Of a DNA stretch of 36,713 nt, positions 16,638 to 24,580 are shown in pieces; positions within the stretch are counted from its first letter, which is position 1; each line of letters begins with the position of its first letter. The translations under genes and the position numbers were made by a program. The stretch spans positions 1-36,713 of the forward strand of contig MIQB01000014.1 in NCBI GenBank assembly GCA_002890585.1. The letters are read 5' to 3'. Origin of the DNA: Tannerella sp. oral taxon 808 (GTDB taxonomy: Bacteria; Bacteroidota; Bacteroidia; Bacteroidales; Tannerellaceae). Below the pieces are notes generated by a model. That model searched no databases, was not told the DNA's origin, and saw only the letters and a program-made list of their open reading frames with translations.

Positions 16638-16831
16638 CCGTCCCCCGATCCCCCTGGGCTGCACCAAGCCAAACTCACTGAGGACGGCTTGTCGCATCCG
16701 TTGGCGAGCTTGATACTCGGTGAGTTTGCGAGGCCGCCCCCCGGGAGCAGAGGGAGACGCGGCGAGTTTGGGCGTCAAAAGGTTCGGCACAAGCCAAACT
16801 GGGCGAACGCGGCGCGCTCCCCCTCGGGCAC

Positions 16832-16869
16832 AAAAAAGCAGAGGGGAAAATCTCGCGACTTTCCCCTCT
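16832..16869 (-). terminator. Terminator of the outer-membrane barrel gene
   Basis: On the minus strand AGAGGGGAAA (16860-16869) pairs with TTTCCCCTCT (16840-16849) and is followed by GCTTTTTTG. It is 71 bp past the stop of the barrel gene. Confidence 0.8.
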
Positions 16870-16939
16870 ACCGAAGGACTTGCGGTGTAAAGTAATGGTT
16901 CGTGACACCGCAAGGATTTATGAAACGGTATGTATGAGT

Positions 16940-17488
16940 TTACTTCAACTTCTTCAGCTTAGACGACGGCAGGTAGATCTGGAAGCCTACGTTGATCGAC
17001 ATTCCGTTGACGGAGCCATCGCCAAACTGGCCGTTGTAGAGCGCCAGCGCCTCAAGTGCGATGTGCTCGTTGAGGAAGTAGGAGTAGCCCGGGCCGAAGT
17101 TGACATTGAAGCCCACATCAGCACCCTTCACACCCGAGAAGCCTGCACCGGCCTCTGCAAACCAGCGACCTTCCTTCAGGCCTGTCTTGAACTCCTTCTT
17201 GCCGAAGTAGTAGCGGCCGAAGGCGTTCACGCCGTAGCTGTAGGTGTTTGAGCCGTGGCGCTGCCCGGTGAAGACACCTGTCACCTTGGCACCAATGGCC
17301 ACGTGATCTTGGATAAAATAGCCCACGCGGGGGGTGATGCCGATGGAGAAGTTGCTGCCGCTGCCGAACCCGAAGTTCAGGTTGCCAACGCCGCCGCCTA
17401 CCATTACACTACCCTTCTGGAGCTGCGCGTTCATTGCTCCGAAGGAGCATACTGCGATCATGATCGCACTCATCAATAATTTCTTCAT
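16940..17488 (-). CDS. Small outer-membrane beta-barrel protein
   Basis: A 182-residue protein with a Sec signal peptide (MKKLLMSAIMIAVCSFGAMN, cut after about AQ). The mature part is alternating hydrophobic/glycine-rich strands (VMVGGGVGNLNFGFG, IGITPRVGYFI, VAIGAKVTGVFTG, YGVNAFGRYYFG, WFAEAGAGFSG, NVNFGPGYSYFL) ending in INVGFQIYLP, the pattern of an 8-stranded OmpA/OmpW-like barrel. The ending with a short lysine-rich tail after the last strand is a little unusual. No periplasmic domain is present. It has its own promoter and terminator. Function unknown. Confidence 0.85.
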   Translation of the reverse strand: MKKLLMSAIMIAVCSFGAMNAQLQKGSVMVGGGVGNLNFGFGSGSNFSIGITPRVGYFIQDHVAIGAKVTGVFTGQRHGSNTYSYGVNAFGRYYFGKKEFKTGLKEGRWFAEAGAGFSGVKGADVGFNVNFGPGYSYFLNEHIALEALALYNGQFGDGSVNGMSINVGFQIYLPSSKLKKLK

Positions 17489-17552
17489 TATCTCAATTGT
17501 TTGGTTTTTCTATTCCTACTCTCTTCTATGGTTTTTCGGATTCCACCGGGGG

Positions 17553-17560
17553 CAAAAGTA
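17553..17560 (-). promoter_or_regulatory. -7 promoter box for the barrel gene
   Basis: TACTTTTG on the minus strand, 64 bp before the ATG. A TTTG lies at 17578-17581, with 17 bp between, a little shorter than the 19-21 bp consensus. Confidence 0.5.
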
Positions 17561-17642
17561 AAATGTTTTCGCAGGGGCAAATTTTTTGGGGGGAGTTATG
17601 CACGCTTATATAAAGGAATAGCTCGGCGTGCCCGGCGCCCTC

Positions 17643-17670
17643 GTAGGGGCGAGAAATCTTCCGCCTTTAC
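17643..17670. repeat. Dispersed GTAGGGGCGA palindrome
   Basis: GTAGGGGCGAGAAATC with CCGCCTTTAC forms an imperfect palindrome of the same type as at 13837 and 36436. The surrounding gap (17489-17750) otherwise holds only the barrel promoter. Confidence 0.65.
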
Positions 17671-17750
17671 AAGCACCAATGGATCGGCGCTGTGGAAAGA
17701 CGGCCGTCATCACTCGCCCATGCATCGCTGTATCGCTATAATACTGCCCT

Positions 17751-18098
17751 CTACCTACTTCTGACTAACAGCTCTTCAAATTCAGAAGGAGAGATGATCT
17801 GGGCTGTCAGAAAGGGATTATGCTCCAACAGATCGGCATCTCCCGTGATTAAATAATCAGCCTTCGAGGAATCGATTAGATCTAATAAGAAGTTGTCCTT
17901 GGGATCTCTACAGATTGTGTGGGTTGGGGTGATATTCACTTTTTCGGCGATTAATTCTAAGAGCCTAAGTAGTTCGTCTACACTTTTAGGAGCAAAATAC
18001 TTTCTGAGTTTCTTCCGTCCAGTTACTTCTCTGATCTCCGTCAGTAGGAGGTCTGTTGTAACGATGTATTTTTGCCTGCCTCCAAATAGAATAAACAC
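17751..18098 (-). pseudogene. C-terminal fragment of a PIN-domain toxin
   Basis: A 115-residue frame containing the last two thirds of a PIN-family toxin: VTTDLLLTEIREVTGRKKLR with the second acidic residue, then HTICRDPKDNFLLDLIDSSK and ADYLITGDADLLEHN with the remaining catalytic Asp residues. The N-terminal IDTN strand is missing. The apparent start is a GTG immediately after an in-frame TAG, and there is no antitoxin gene upstream. Joined to the N-terminal remnant at 3666-3785 (TDGRIKI next to VTTDLLL) it would give a full-length toxin of about 140 residues. I treat it as a decayed gene, though expression from the GTG is not excluded. Confidence 0.7.
18067..18074 (+). promoter_or_regulatory. 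Weak candidate -7 box for the Yip1-like gene
   Basis: TATTTTTG matches TAnnTTTG and is 40 bp before the ATG at 18115, but there is no -33 TTTG and the site is inside the PIN fragment. Confidence 0.3.
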
Positions 18099-18114
18099 CT
18101 ATTAATAAGCGTCT

Positions 18115-18684
18115 ATGTTCAGATCTATCTTCTTCCGTTTGATTGCCTTCATCTTTCGCCCCATGGATGCGTGGGACGCGCTAAGCCACAAAAAGGTGAC
18201 GGGCAACGAGGCCTTCTTGGCGCACTTCCTTTATCCCATCATCGGCTTGATTGCGCTGGCGGCGTTTGCGGGCGTGCTCTTCGCCGGCCGGGAGTTTGAC
18301 TTTGTGATCGCGCTGAAATCGTCGATCAAAGCGATTGCGGCTTCCCTCGGGGGGTTCTTCTTGGCGTCGTATCTGATGAACGAGCTGTGGGGCGCGTGGA
18401 TGAAGCGTGAACGCAATATGAAGCTGATGCAGCTGTTTGTGGGTTACGCTTCGTCGCTGTTGTTTGTGTTGCAGATCATCTTGTCGTTCTTTCCGGATCT
18501 CGCCTTCTTGTGGATACCGGCGTTGTATACCATATATATTGTCTGGGCGGGGGCGGTGAACTACCTGAAGGTGGATGGAGAGGTGCAGATGAAGTTCACG
18601 GGGATTGCTTCGCTCATCATCATTGGTGCACCGGCGGCCATCTCTTTATTGCTGTTTATGCTGATGCCGGGGTTGCGGTTTTAA
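18115..18684 (+). CDS. Yip1-family integral membrane protein
   Basis: A 189-residue protein with about five membrane segments (for example FLYPIIGLIALAAFAGVLFA, AIAASLGGFFLASYL, FVGYASSLLFVLQIILSFF, IPALYTIYIVWAGAVNYL, GIASLIIIGAPAAISLLLFM). The N-terminal RPMDAWDALSHKKVTGNEAF, a cytosolic segment before the first helix, is typical of bacterial YIP1-domain proteins. The biological role of these in Bacteroidota is unknown. smpB follows after 57 bp in the same direction, with a short palindrome in the gap. Confidence 0.75.
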   Translation: MFRSIFFRLIAFIFRPMDAWDALSHKKVTGNEAFLAHFLYPIIGLIALAAFAGVLFAGREFDFVIALKSSIKAIAASLGGFFLASYLMNELWGAWMKRERNMKLMQLFVGYASSLLFVLQIILSFFPDLAFLWIPALYTIYIVWAGAVNYLKVDGEVQMKFTGIASLIIIGAPAAISLLLFMLMPGLRF

Positions 18685-18702
18685 TTAGAGAAACATCCAT
18701 CT

Positions 18703-18727
18703 GGGGGCGAATGCGATTCGCCCTTAC
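18703..18727. repeat. Short GGGGCGAATGCGATTCGCCC palindrome
   Basis: GGGCGAA-TGCGA-TTCGCCC forms a stem of 7 bp in the gap between the Yip1-like gene and smpB, followed by TTACAAC. It is a shortened member of the GTAGGGGCGAA family and could act as an attenuating hairpin. Confidence 0.6.
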
Positions 18728-18741
18728 AACATTCATTCATC

Positions 18742-19209
18742 ATGTCATCAAAAGAGAAACCTACGAACCAGATTACGATAAAGAATAAGCGTGCCTCGTT
18801 TGACTACGAGCTCTTGGAGACGTTCACCGCTGGCATTGTGCTGACGGGCACGGAGATCAAGTCGATCCGCCTGGGCAAGGCGAGCCTTGTGGACACGTTC
18901 GCGATCGTCGAGCGGGGCGAGGTGTGGGTGAAAAACATGTACGTGGCCGAGTATGCCTTCGGGACGTACAACAACCACGCGCCGCGCCGCGACCGCAAGC
19001 TGCTGCTGAATCGCAAGGAGATCCGACGGCTACAGACGGCCACCAAGGATCGCGGCTTCACGATTGTGCCGACACGGCTCTACATCAACGAACGCGGGCT
19101 GGCGAAGCTCGCTCTGGCCATTGCGCGCGGCAAGAAGGAGTACGACAAGCGGCAGTCGATCCGCGAGCGTGACGACCGACGCGAGATGGATCGCATGTTC
19201 AAGAAGTAG
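18742..19209 (+). CDS. smpB: SsrA-binding protein SmpB
   Basis: SmpB binds tmRNA and brings it to stalled ribosomes for trans-translation. The 155-residue protein has the family blocks ITIKNKRASFDYELLETFTA, GIVLTGTEIKSIRLGKASL, YNNHAPRRDRKLLLNRKEI and the basic C-terminal tail GKKEYDKRQSIRERDDRREM that folds in the decoding centre. Length and start are normal. The tmRNA gene itself is not seen in this window. The Gate-domain gene begins 9 bp after its stop. Confidence 0.97.
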   Translation: MSSKEKPTNQITIKNKRASFDYELLETFTAGIVLTGTEIKSIRLGKASLVDTFAIVERGEVWVKNMYVAEYAFGTYNNHAPRRDRKLLLNRKEIRRLQTATKDRGFTIVPTRLYINERGLAKLALAIARGKKEYDKRQSIRERDDRREMDRMFKK

Positions 19210-19218
19210 CCTGACAAA

Positions 19219-20163
19219 ATGACACATAGGGAGGAAGCTGTCGGCCGGAGGGTGTGGCGATGCGTCTGCCGGGCGCTGCCCAAGGCGGCGCGGACGTGCC
19301 TCTGGCTACTGGAGATCATCCTGCCCGTCTCGTTGGCCGTGCGATTGCTGCAATACTCGGGGCTGCTGGGCGCGGTGTCGGGATGCTTGGCGCCCGCCTT
19401 CGGGCTGATCGGGTTGCCGGGCGAGGCGGCGATCGTCTTCCTGACCAGCATCTTCACGCCGCTCTACGCGCCCATTGCGCTGATCACCTCCATGCCGCTG
19501 ACGGTGCGCCAACTGACGATCCTCTCGCTCATGTGCCTGCTTTCGCACTCGCTGCCTGTGGAGTGCGCCGTGCAGAGCCGCACGGGGTCGACCTTCTTCG
19601 GCATGTTTGCTCTGCGCGTCACGATGAGCTTCGTCATGGCCTTCACCGTGCACCACCTGATGCCCCACGGCGCCTTCGACATGCCTACCGGCCTGACGGG
19701 CAGCGTCGCCGTGAGCCACACCTTGGGCGACGTCGTCGTGCTCTGGCTGCTCAGTTCGCTGCGCATCGCGCTGCTCTTCGCCGCCATCGTCCCCGCGTTG
19801 ATGATCTTGCATTATGTGCTTGACGAGTTCGACCTCCTGCGCGGCCTCTCGCGCCGCATGGCCCCGGTGATGGACTTCTTCGGCCTGCCGCGCGAGTGCT
19901 CCTTCCTCTGGTTAGTGGGCAACATCGTGGGCCTGAGCTATGGCAGCGCGATTATGATGGAGCAGCTGAAGCAGGACGCCATCGCGCGCCGCAGCTGCGA
20001 CCTGCTGAACCACCACCTGGCCGTCTCGCACTCGCTCCTTGAGGACACGATCATCTTCGCCGCCCTCGGCGCCCCGTGGCTTTGGATCATCCTGCCACGC
20101 TTGGCCTACGCCTTCGTTGTCGTTCGGCTCAAACTGCTCATCGAGCGGCTGCGCAAGCAATAG
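19219..20163 (+). CDS. Gate (nucleoside-recognition) domain membrane protein
   Basis: A 314-residue polytopic inner-membrane protein of the SpmA/SpmB-type Gate family. Two Gate-like halves are visible: residues about 30-130 (LWLLEIILPVSLAVRLLQYS, GLIGLPGEAAIVFLTSIFTP) and 180-300 (LRIALLFAAIVPALMILHYV, PRECSFLWLVGNIVGLSYGS). Despite the name the substrate is not established. It follows smpB by 9 bp and may be co-transcribed. It ends 30 bp before array 3, and the shared terminator is beyond the array. Confidence 0.8.
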   Translation: MTHREEAVGRRVWRCVCRALPKAARTCLWLLEIILPVSLAVRLLQYSGLLGAVSGCLAPAFGLIGLPGEAAIVFLTSIFTPLYAPIALITSMPLTVRQLTILSLMCLLSHSLPVECAVQSRTGSTFFGMFALRVTMSFVMAFTVHHLMPHGAFDMPTGLTGSVAVSHTLGDVVVLWLLSSLRIALLFAAIVPALMILHYVLDEFDLLRGLSRRMAPVMDFFGLPRECSFLWLVGNIVGLSYGSAIMMEQLKQDAIARRSCDLLNHHLAVSHSLLEDTIIFAALGAPWLWIILPRLAYAFVVVRLKLLIERLRKQ

Positions 20164-20192
20164 GATCGGCTCAGTGATGATCCGTTTCGGCG

Positions 20193-20472
20193 CTGAGACG
20201 AAGTGTTTACGTCCAGGATCGAAGTTTTTAGGTCCCGGACGTAAAAATATACGTCCCCCAACCTATATTTTTCGGTTCCGAACCTAAATGATTCGGTTCC
20301 GAACCGGAATTTTTCGGTTCTGAACCTAAAAATATACGTCCACGGACGTATATTTTTCTATTCTGAACGTAATCGATTACGTCTCGGACGTAATCGGATA
20401 CGTCCTTAGACGAATATTTTTCTGTTTCCGAGCCTAAATGCTCAGCCTTCAGACGTATATTTTTCGTCTCTG
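20193..20472. repeat. Array 3: thirteen dyads at a 21-22 bp period
   Basis: Thirteen dyad units such as ACGTCCACGGACGT, CGGTTCCGAACCG and ACGTCTCGGACGT start at 20209, 20230, 20251, 20273, 20294, 20315, 20336, 20358, 20379, 20400, 20422, 20443 and 20465. The steps are 21 or 22 bp, and the spacers are AT-rich (AAAAATAT, TATTTTT). Half-sites are of two kinds, ACGTC and CGGTT/AGGTT, mixed between units. The outer ends carry an inverted GAGACGA (20195) and TCGTCTC (20464). It lies between the convergent Gate-domain gene and porN; with the terminator at 20501 it fills this 421-bp gap. Confidence 0.92.
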
Positions 20473-20500
20473 GGTCTACCTCCTTCAATTCAACGACAAA

Positions 20501-20547
20501 AAAAATCCTGCCGACGGGGATGCGATCCACCGCTCGACAGGATTTTT
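20501..20547. terminator. Bidirectional terminator between the Gate-domain gene and porN
   Basis: AAAAATCCTG (20501-20510) and CAGGATTTTT (20538-20547) form a stem with A-run and T-run on each side, so it can end transcripts from both directions. Confidence 0.8.
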
Positions 20548-20584
20548 CACTCTTCGCCTTCCGCTTTTCGTTTCTCCCGAAGGA

Positions 20585-21691
20585 TCACCGCCTGCGCCGC
20601 ACGCTGCGGGTCGCTCCGGCCGACTTCTCAGCCTTTGCTTTGGGGGCTTTCGGTGCCTTGGCTGCCTTCTCGGGCTTGGCCTTCGAGGCCTTGTCGTCCG
20701 AATCTGACTTTTTGACAGAGGCGCCGCGGCGAGCGCTCTTCTTCGACTTACCCGTGGCGACCACCTGCGCGGTGGTGTCGGGCCGGAACCATAGCCCCTC
20801 GTTGAAGGCTTGCAGCTGCGACTCGATCTTCTGCTGCTCCTTCGCCATCGAGTCGGGCGTTGGGCAGTAGGCCTGGAGCGGGATGTTGAGCAGGTTTTCG
20901 GCCTTAATGATCTTGCCGTCGAACATGCGGCGGCGGAAGTAGTCGTCGATCGTAAACGTCTTCGCATTGTTCATGTTCGAGGTCATGATGTACGTGCCCG
21001 AGACGTACGGCCGCACCTCCTCGTAGAGCACCCAAAACATCGGCGTACGCTCCGTGCCCATGTCGCCCTCGTAAAAGATGATCGGGCTGATGGCGAGCGT
21101 TTTCACATCGAAGACGGAGTTGTTCTGATCGAAATACCACGCCTCCTTGACGTAGAAGGCGCGCACCTCGCCAGAGGGCACATCGCTGTCGTTGATTACG
21201 TAGCGCGTGCGGCCGTCGCGCCCGGAGGTCGTCTGATACATGATGGAGAAGCGGTCGAGGACGGACTTGAAGTCCACCACATGCGCATCGTCGAAGGCCT
21301 CATAGCCGTCCAAATATTCGTAGGCGGGCAGCTTGCCATCTGCCACAAGGCGGAAGATGATGGTGAAGAGGTTTTGCGTGCCATTGATCGGCGTGACGGG
21401 ATAATAGAGCGGTGCGTTCTTGTCCTCCAGCATGTTCAGTTCGCGGTAAATGATGCGCATCCAGCGAGCGTTTCCCACGTCCTGCGTCAGCCGATCGTTG
21501 AGGTATTGCGCACGCACGGTGAGCTCGGGCAAGTCGCCGTTGTTGTCATTTTGTCGGTTACGATCGCTGCTGCGCCCCATCTGCGGCGAGCGGCGCGCCG
21601 GGCGATTCTCATCCTCCTGCGCCCGCGCCATCGGTGTAGCGAACATCATCAAAACGCCCACGAGGAGCGCCAAAAAACCAATCCGTTTCAT
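20585..21691 (-). CDS. porN: Type IX secretion ring component PorN/GldN
   Basis: PorN is a periplasmic protein that forms, with the lipoprotein PorK, the ring under the outer membrane in the type IX secretion system. The 368-residue protein has a signal peptide (MKRIGFLALLVGVLMMFATP, cut near ARAQ), the GldN core with YRELNMLEDKNAPLYYPVTP, NLFTIIFRLVADGKLPAYEY, WYFDQNNSVFDVKTLAISPI and MFWVLYEEVRPYVSG, followed from about residue 310 by a low-complexity Lys/Ala/Ser-rich tail (KSKKSARR, APKAPKAKAEKS). It is the last gene of porP-porK-porL-porM-porN; the gap from porM is 111 bp. Confidence 0.95.
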   Translation of the reverse strand: MKRIGFLALLVGVLMMFATPMARAQEDENRPARRSPQMGRSSDRNRQNDNNGDLPELTVRAQYLNDRLTQDVGNARWMRIIYRELNMLEDKNAPLYYPVTPINGTQNLFTIIFRLVADGKLPAYEYLDGYEAFDDAHVVDFKSVLDRFSIMYQTTSGRDGRTRYVINDSDVPSGEVRAFYVKEAWYFDQNNSVFDVKTLAISPIIFYEGDMGTERTPMFWVLYEEVRPYVSGTYIMTSNMNNAKTFTIDDYFRRRMFDGKIIKAENLLNIPLQAYCPTPDSMAKEQQKIESQLQAFNEGLWFRPDTTAQVVATGKSKKSARRGASVKKSDSDDKASKAKPEKAAKAPKAPKAKAEKSAGATRSVRRRR

Positions 21692-21802
21692 CTCTCGATC
21701 TTCTTCGTTTATCTGTTTATGCGTTTATCTGTTTGAGCGACGTTGAAGCCTACTTCTAACTACCCTCTTACTACTTCTAACTACCTTTTGACTCCCCCCC
21801 CT

Positions 21803-23371
21803 TCATTGCACAATGACGTCGAACACGACCGCCTCCTGCTCCACGCCTTCGGGAGTGACGGAGACGGACTTAATGTAGAACTGCTTGCCGCGCTGCAAGT
21901 TGCGGATGTAGCTCTTCTGCCGTTCGGTGAAGCTGCCGCCCTGCGACACCTCCATGAGCGAGTTGCCCATCGAGTCGGAGTAGGTGAGCGTGAAGTGCTT
22001 CACGCGGCACTCGATGTCGAGGATGCCGTCGTCGATGGCAGACTGCAGACCGGAGGCTTCAAGCAACGCACGCTTCGAGATGCGCCCGCCGGTGAACTTG
22101 CGCGTGGTGCCGTTGGCATCCTTATATAATATGTACGGCTGGGCCTTGGGCAACTGGCGCACCTTGAAGGTGAAGTCGCCGATCTTGGCCGACACGCCGC
22201 CGATCTTGGCCGACACGGAGATCACAGCCTCACGGGCACCCACGTTGGGCACGGCGTAGCGCTTGCCGTTCTCGGTGCGGATCTGTCCGTTGGTCATCGT
22301 GGCCGTCACGTCGCCGCTGGCCACGCCCGGCACAGCGATCTCTATTTCATTTTCACGTACGCGCCCGGCGTAAAGCACACGCATCAGGGCCGAGGCCACG
22401 GTGGCCGTCTTGGCCGATACGGAGTATTCGCTGCTGAAGTAATACGGGTCTTTGCCCGGCACTTTCAGGTAGCCCTGTATGGGGAACGTGCCCGTCGATC
22501 CGGTGCCGACGGTGTATGTGCCGTCGTAGCCCACCACCTCATGCTCGCTGCCGCGCGGCCCGATGAAGAGCTGCGGGCGCTGCGTGGAGTCGATGGCGGA
22601 GAGCACGATGTTGGCTTCGTAAGGCGTACCACTCATGACGATCTGGCTCTTGGGCACCACCTGCGCCACGATCTTATTCACGCGATAGTCGCCGATGTCG
22701 ACACTCCGTGCGATGGACGAGAGTGCCTCACCCTCGACGTAGCGGATGTCGTTCTGATATTTTGTCAGTATGGTGACGGCCGACGCCACAGGCATGCTCT
22801 CGAAGAGCGCCGTCTCCCACGAGCGGAGGTTGAGGCCTGACTTGCCGGGCACTTTCGTATCGATCGCCCGCTCCAGCATGGCGCGTTTGTCGGGGTCGTC
22901 CACCATGCGGCTCATCATGGCGCGGTAGTTCTCCAGTCGCTTCTTCAGCTTCGATGCCTCGTGGCTCGTCGGCGAAAGCATCACCTCAGAGGCGGCATCA
23001 AGGTCTTCTTTGTGTTGTATCTGATCCACGTTCCCGTCCTTGCCATCGGCCTGCCGCACGATGCGGAGCTTGAGCTGCTGGATGTACTCGAACAGCTCAT
23101 CGGATTGCTTCTTGACTTCCTTTCCTTTCGCGTACCACTCCCCCGCCTTCGCGGGGTTCACCCGATTGGCGGCCTCCAATTCCTCCAGCGTCTTGCGGTT
23201 GCGGTCGGCGGCTGTCGTGGTGGATTCGCGCAGGCTCTTCTCCACCAACTCAAACCCGCTCAACACCTCCGATGATGTATCGTTCATCGCCATCATGGCA
23301 ATGAACACGAGATACATCAGGTTGATCATCTTCTGGCGCGGCGAATTGGGATTGTTTGCTATTCCTGACAT
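21803..23371 (-). CDS. porM: Type IX secretion motor component PorM/GldM
   Basis: PorM spans the periplasm and, with PorL, forms the proton-driven motor that powers type IX secretion and gliding. The 522-residue protein has one N-terminal transmembrane helix in the sequence PRQKMINLMYLVFIAMMAMN, with the conserved SSEVLSGFELVEKSL after it, then the four periplasmic D1-D4 domains (for example VVPKSQIVMSGTPYEANIVL, YKDANGTTRKFTGGRISK). The length matches PorM of Porphyromonas. It is 39 bp after porL and starts with a good ATG. Confidence 0.97.
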   Translation of the reverse strand: MSGIANNPNSPRQKMINLMYLVFIAMMAMNDTSSEVLSGFELVEKSLRESTTTAADRNRKTLEELEAANRVNPAKAGEWYAKGKEVKKQSDELFEYIQQLKLRIVRQADGKDGNVDQIQHKEDLDAASEVMLSPTSHEASKLKKRLENYRAMMSRMVDDPDKRAMLERAIDTKVPGKSGLNLRSWETALFESMPVASAVTILTKYQNDIRYVEGEALSSIARSVDIGDYRVNKIVAQVVPKSQIVMSGTPYEANIVLSAIDSTQRPQLFIGPRGSEHEVVGYDGTYTVGTGSTGTFPIQGYLKVPGKDPYYFSSEYSVSAKTATVASALMRVLYAGRVRENEIEIAVPGVASGDVTATMTNGQIRTENGKRYAVPNVGAREAVISVSAKIGGVSAKIGDFTFKVRQLPKAQPYILYKDANGTTRKFTGGRISKRALLEASGLQSAIDDGILDIECRVKHFTLTYSDSMGNSLMEVSQGGSFTERQKSYIRNLQRGKQFYIKSVSVTPEGVEQEAVVFDVIVQ

Positions 23372-23410
23372 TATAACTGTGGGTAGATCTGTCTCTGTTG
23401 GGGGTGGCGG

Positions 23411-24526
23411 TTATCTCATTGGGGCTTGGTTGTACGGGGGCTGTTGTGCGTATCCCTGCGGGGGATAGCCGGCCGGTGCGCCCTGCGGATACATCGGTTG
23501 CTGCTGCGGGGGATACATATTGCCTCCGTTCGATCCCATGTTTACCGTCATGGCTTGCAAGAGGCGGCCATACACCTGATTGAGCTGCGAGAGGAGTTGC
23601 GCCATGCGCTCGTTCTCGTTGCGGAAGGCGGTGCTATCCATCACGGAGTTGTTATACATATCGCGAATACGCCCCAGGCCGTCGTTGATCTGTCGGATGG
23701 TGTCCATCTGCGCACGGAGGCCATCTAAGTGAGCGGAGTAGAACTCGTTCATGCCGGAGAGGCTGCGGTTCAATTGCTCCATTTGCTGCACATAGCTGAG
23801 CGTTTGCTCCTCGCTTCCTTCGGTCGTTGTGCCAGCGATGGAGCGGTAGGAGTTGACGAGCGTGTCGGACGCTTCGTTCAGCGATTGGGTCACGGTGTTG
23901 AAGCGTTCTAAGTTGGCCGACACGCCGGAGATCTGCTCTATGTACGCCTTCGTAGCGTCCGTCAGGTCGGCCATGTGGGAGATCTGCTCTGCGGCATCGC
24001 CGAGCTTTTTGATGCTTTCGCTGAGGCTGCGCGTATCCTCCTCTGAGACGTTCAAGCCCATCGCTGCCATACCGATCTCAGCGCTGTTCGCAGCGGCGGC
24101 GCGGACATTGCCCGTGAACGGCAGGTCGCTCCCCTGTAAACCTTGCAAGTTCTGCAAGCCAGACAAGTCGCCGACCACGATGGGGCCGCCGAAGTTGTTG
24201 CCGTTACTGTTGTTGCCGTTGCCACCACTGGTGGTATTGAAATCTGGGCGATCGAGTGGGTTTTTCGATTTGAGCACGGGGAAAACTTCTTCCCAATGGT
24301 ATTCGTTGGATGGCCGCTCAAAGGCTGAGACGAAAAAGACGAGCGCCTCCGTGACCATGGCTACGGACAGGATGAGGCTGCCGAGCGGGTGGTGCAGAAT
24401 CTTGAACAATGCGCCGATGATGACGATGGATGCGCCCCAGCTGTAGACGAAGTTCAGCGTCCGTTTGCCATTTTCGGACGAGAGGAACATCTCCATCCGG
24501 TTCTTATATCTTCTATATTTTCCCAT
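23411..24526 (-). CDS. porL: Type IX secretion motor component PorL/GldL
   Basis: PorL is the inner-membrane proton-conducting stator of the type IX secretion motor. The 371-residue protein opens MGKYRRYKNRMEMFLSSENG and has two transmembrane helices near residues 24-40 (FVYSWGASIVIIGALFKILH) and 48-68 (LGSLILSVAMVTEALVFFVS), including the conserved glutamate of TEALVFF. A long cytoplasmic coiled-coil-like region follows, with repeated LSESIKKLGDAAEQI-type heptads and SLNEASDTLVNSYR. The last 35 residues are Pro/Gln/Tyr-rich (MYPPQQQPMYPQGAPAGYPP), a tail not part of the common GldL core. Central Asn/Gly-rich linker at about residues 100-115. Confidence 0.95.
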   Translation of the reverse strand: MGKYRRYKNRMEMFLSSENGKRTLNFVYSWGASIVIIGALFKILHHPLGSLILSVAMVTEALVFFVSAFERPSNEYHWEEVFPVLKSKNPLDRPDFNTTSGGNGNNSNGNNFGGPIVVGDLSGLQNLQGLQGSDLPFTGNVRAAAANSAEIGMAAMGLNVSEEDTRSLSESIKKLGDAAEQISHMADLTDATKAYIEQISGVSANLERFNTVTQSLNEASDTLVNSYRSIAGTTTEGSEEQTLSYVQQMEQLNRSLSGMNEFYSAHLDGLRAQMDTIRQINDGLGRIRDMYNNSVMDSTAFRNENERMAQLLSQLNQVYGRLLQAMTVNMGSNGGNMYPPQQQPMYPQGAPAGYPPQGYAQQPPYNQAPMR

Positions 24527-24580
24527 ATCGCTGTGTAATTATTGGAGGGAGGGGGGGACTCTCTCTATCTCTATGTGTGT

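Noticed and set aside
16608..16913. Minus-strand frame of about 100 codons with GRPRKLTEYQARQRMRQAVL
   Set aside because: Part of it looks mildly protein-like, possibly a gene relic, but it runs through the terminator of the barrel gene and into array 2 and has no recognisable domain.
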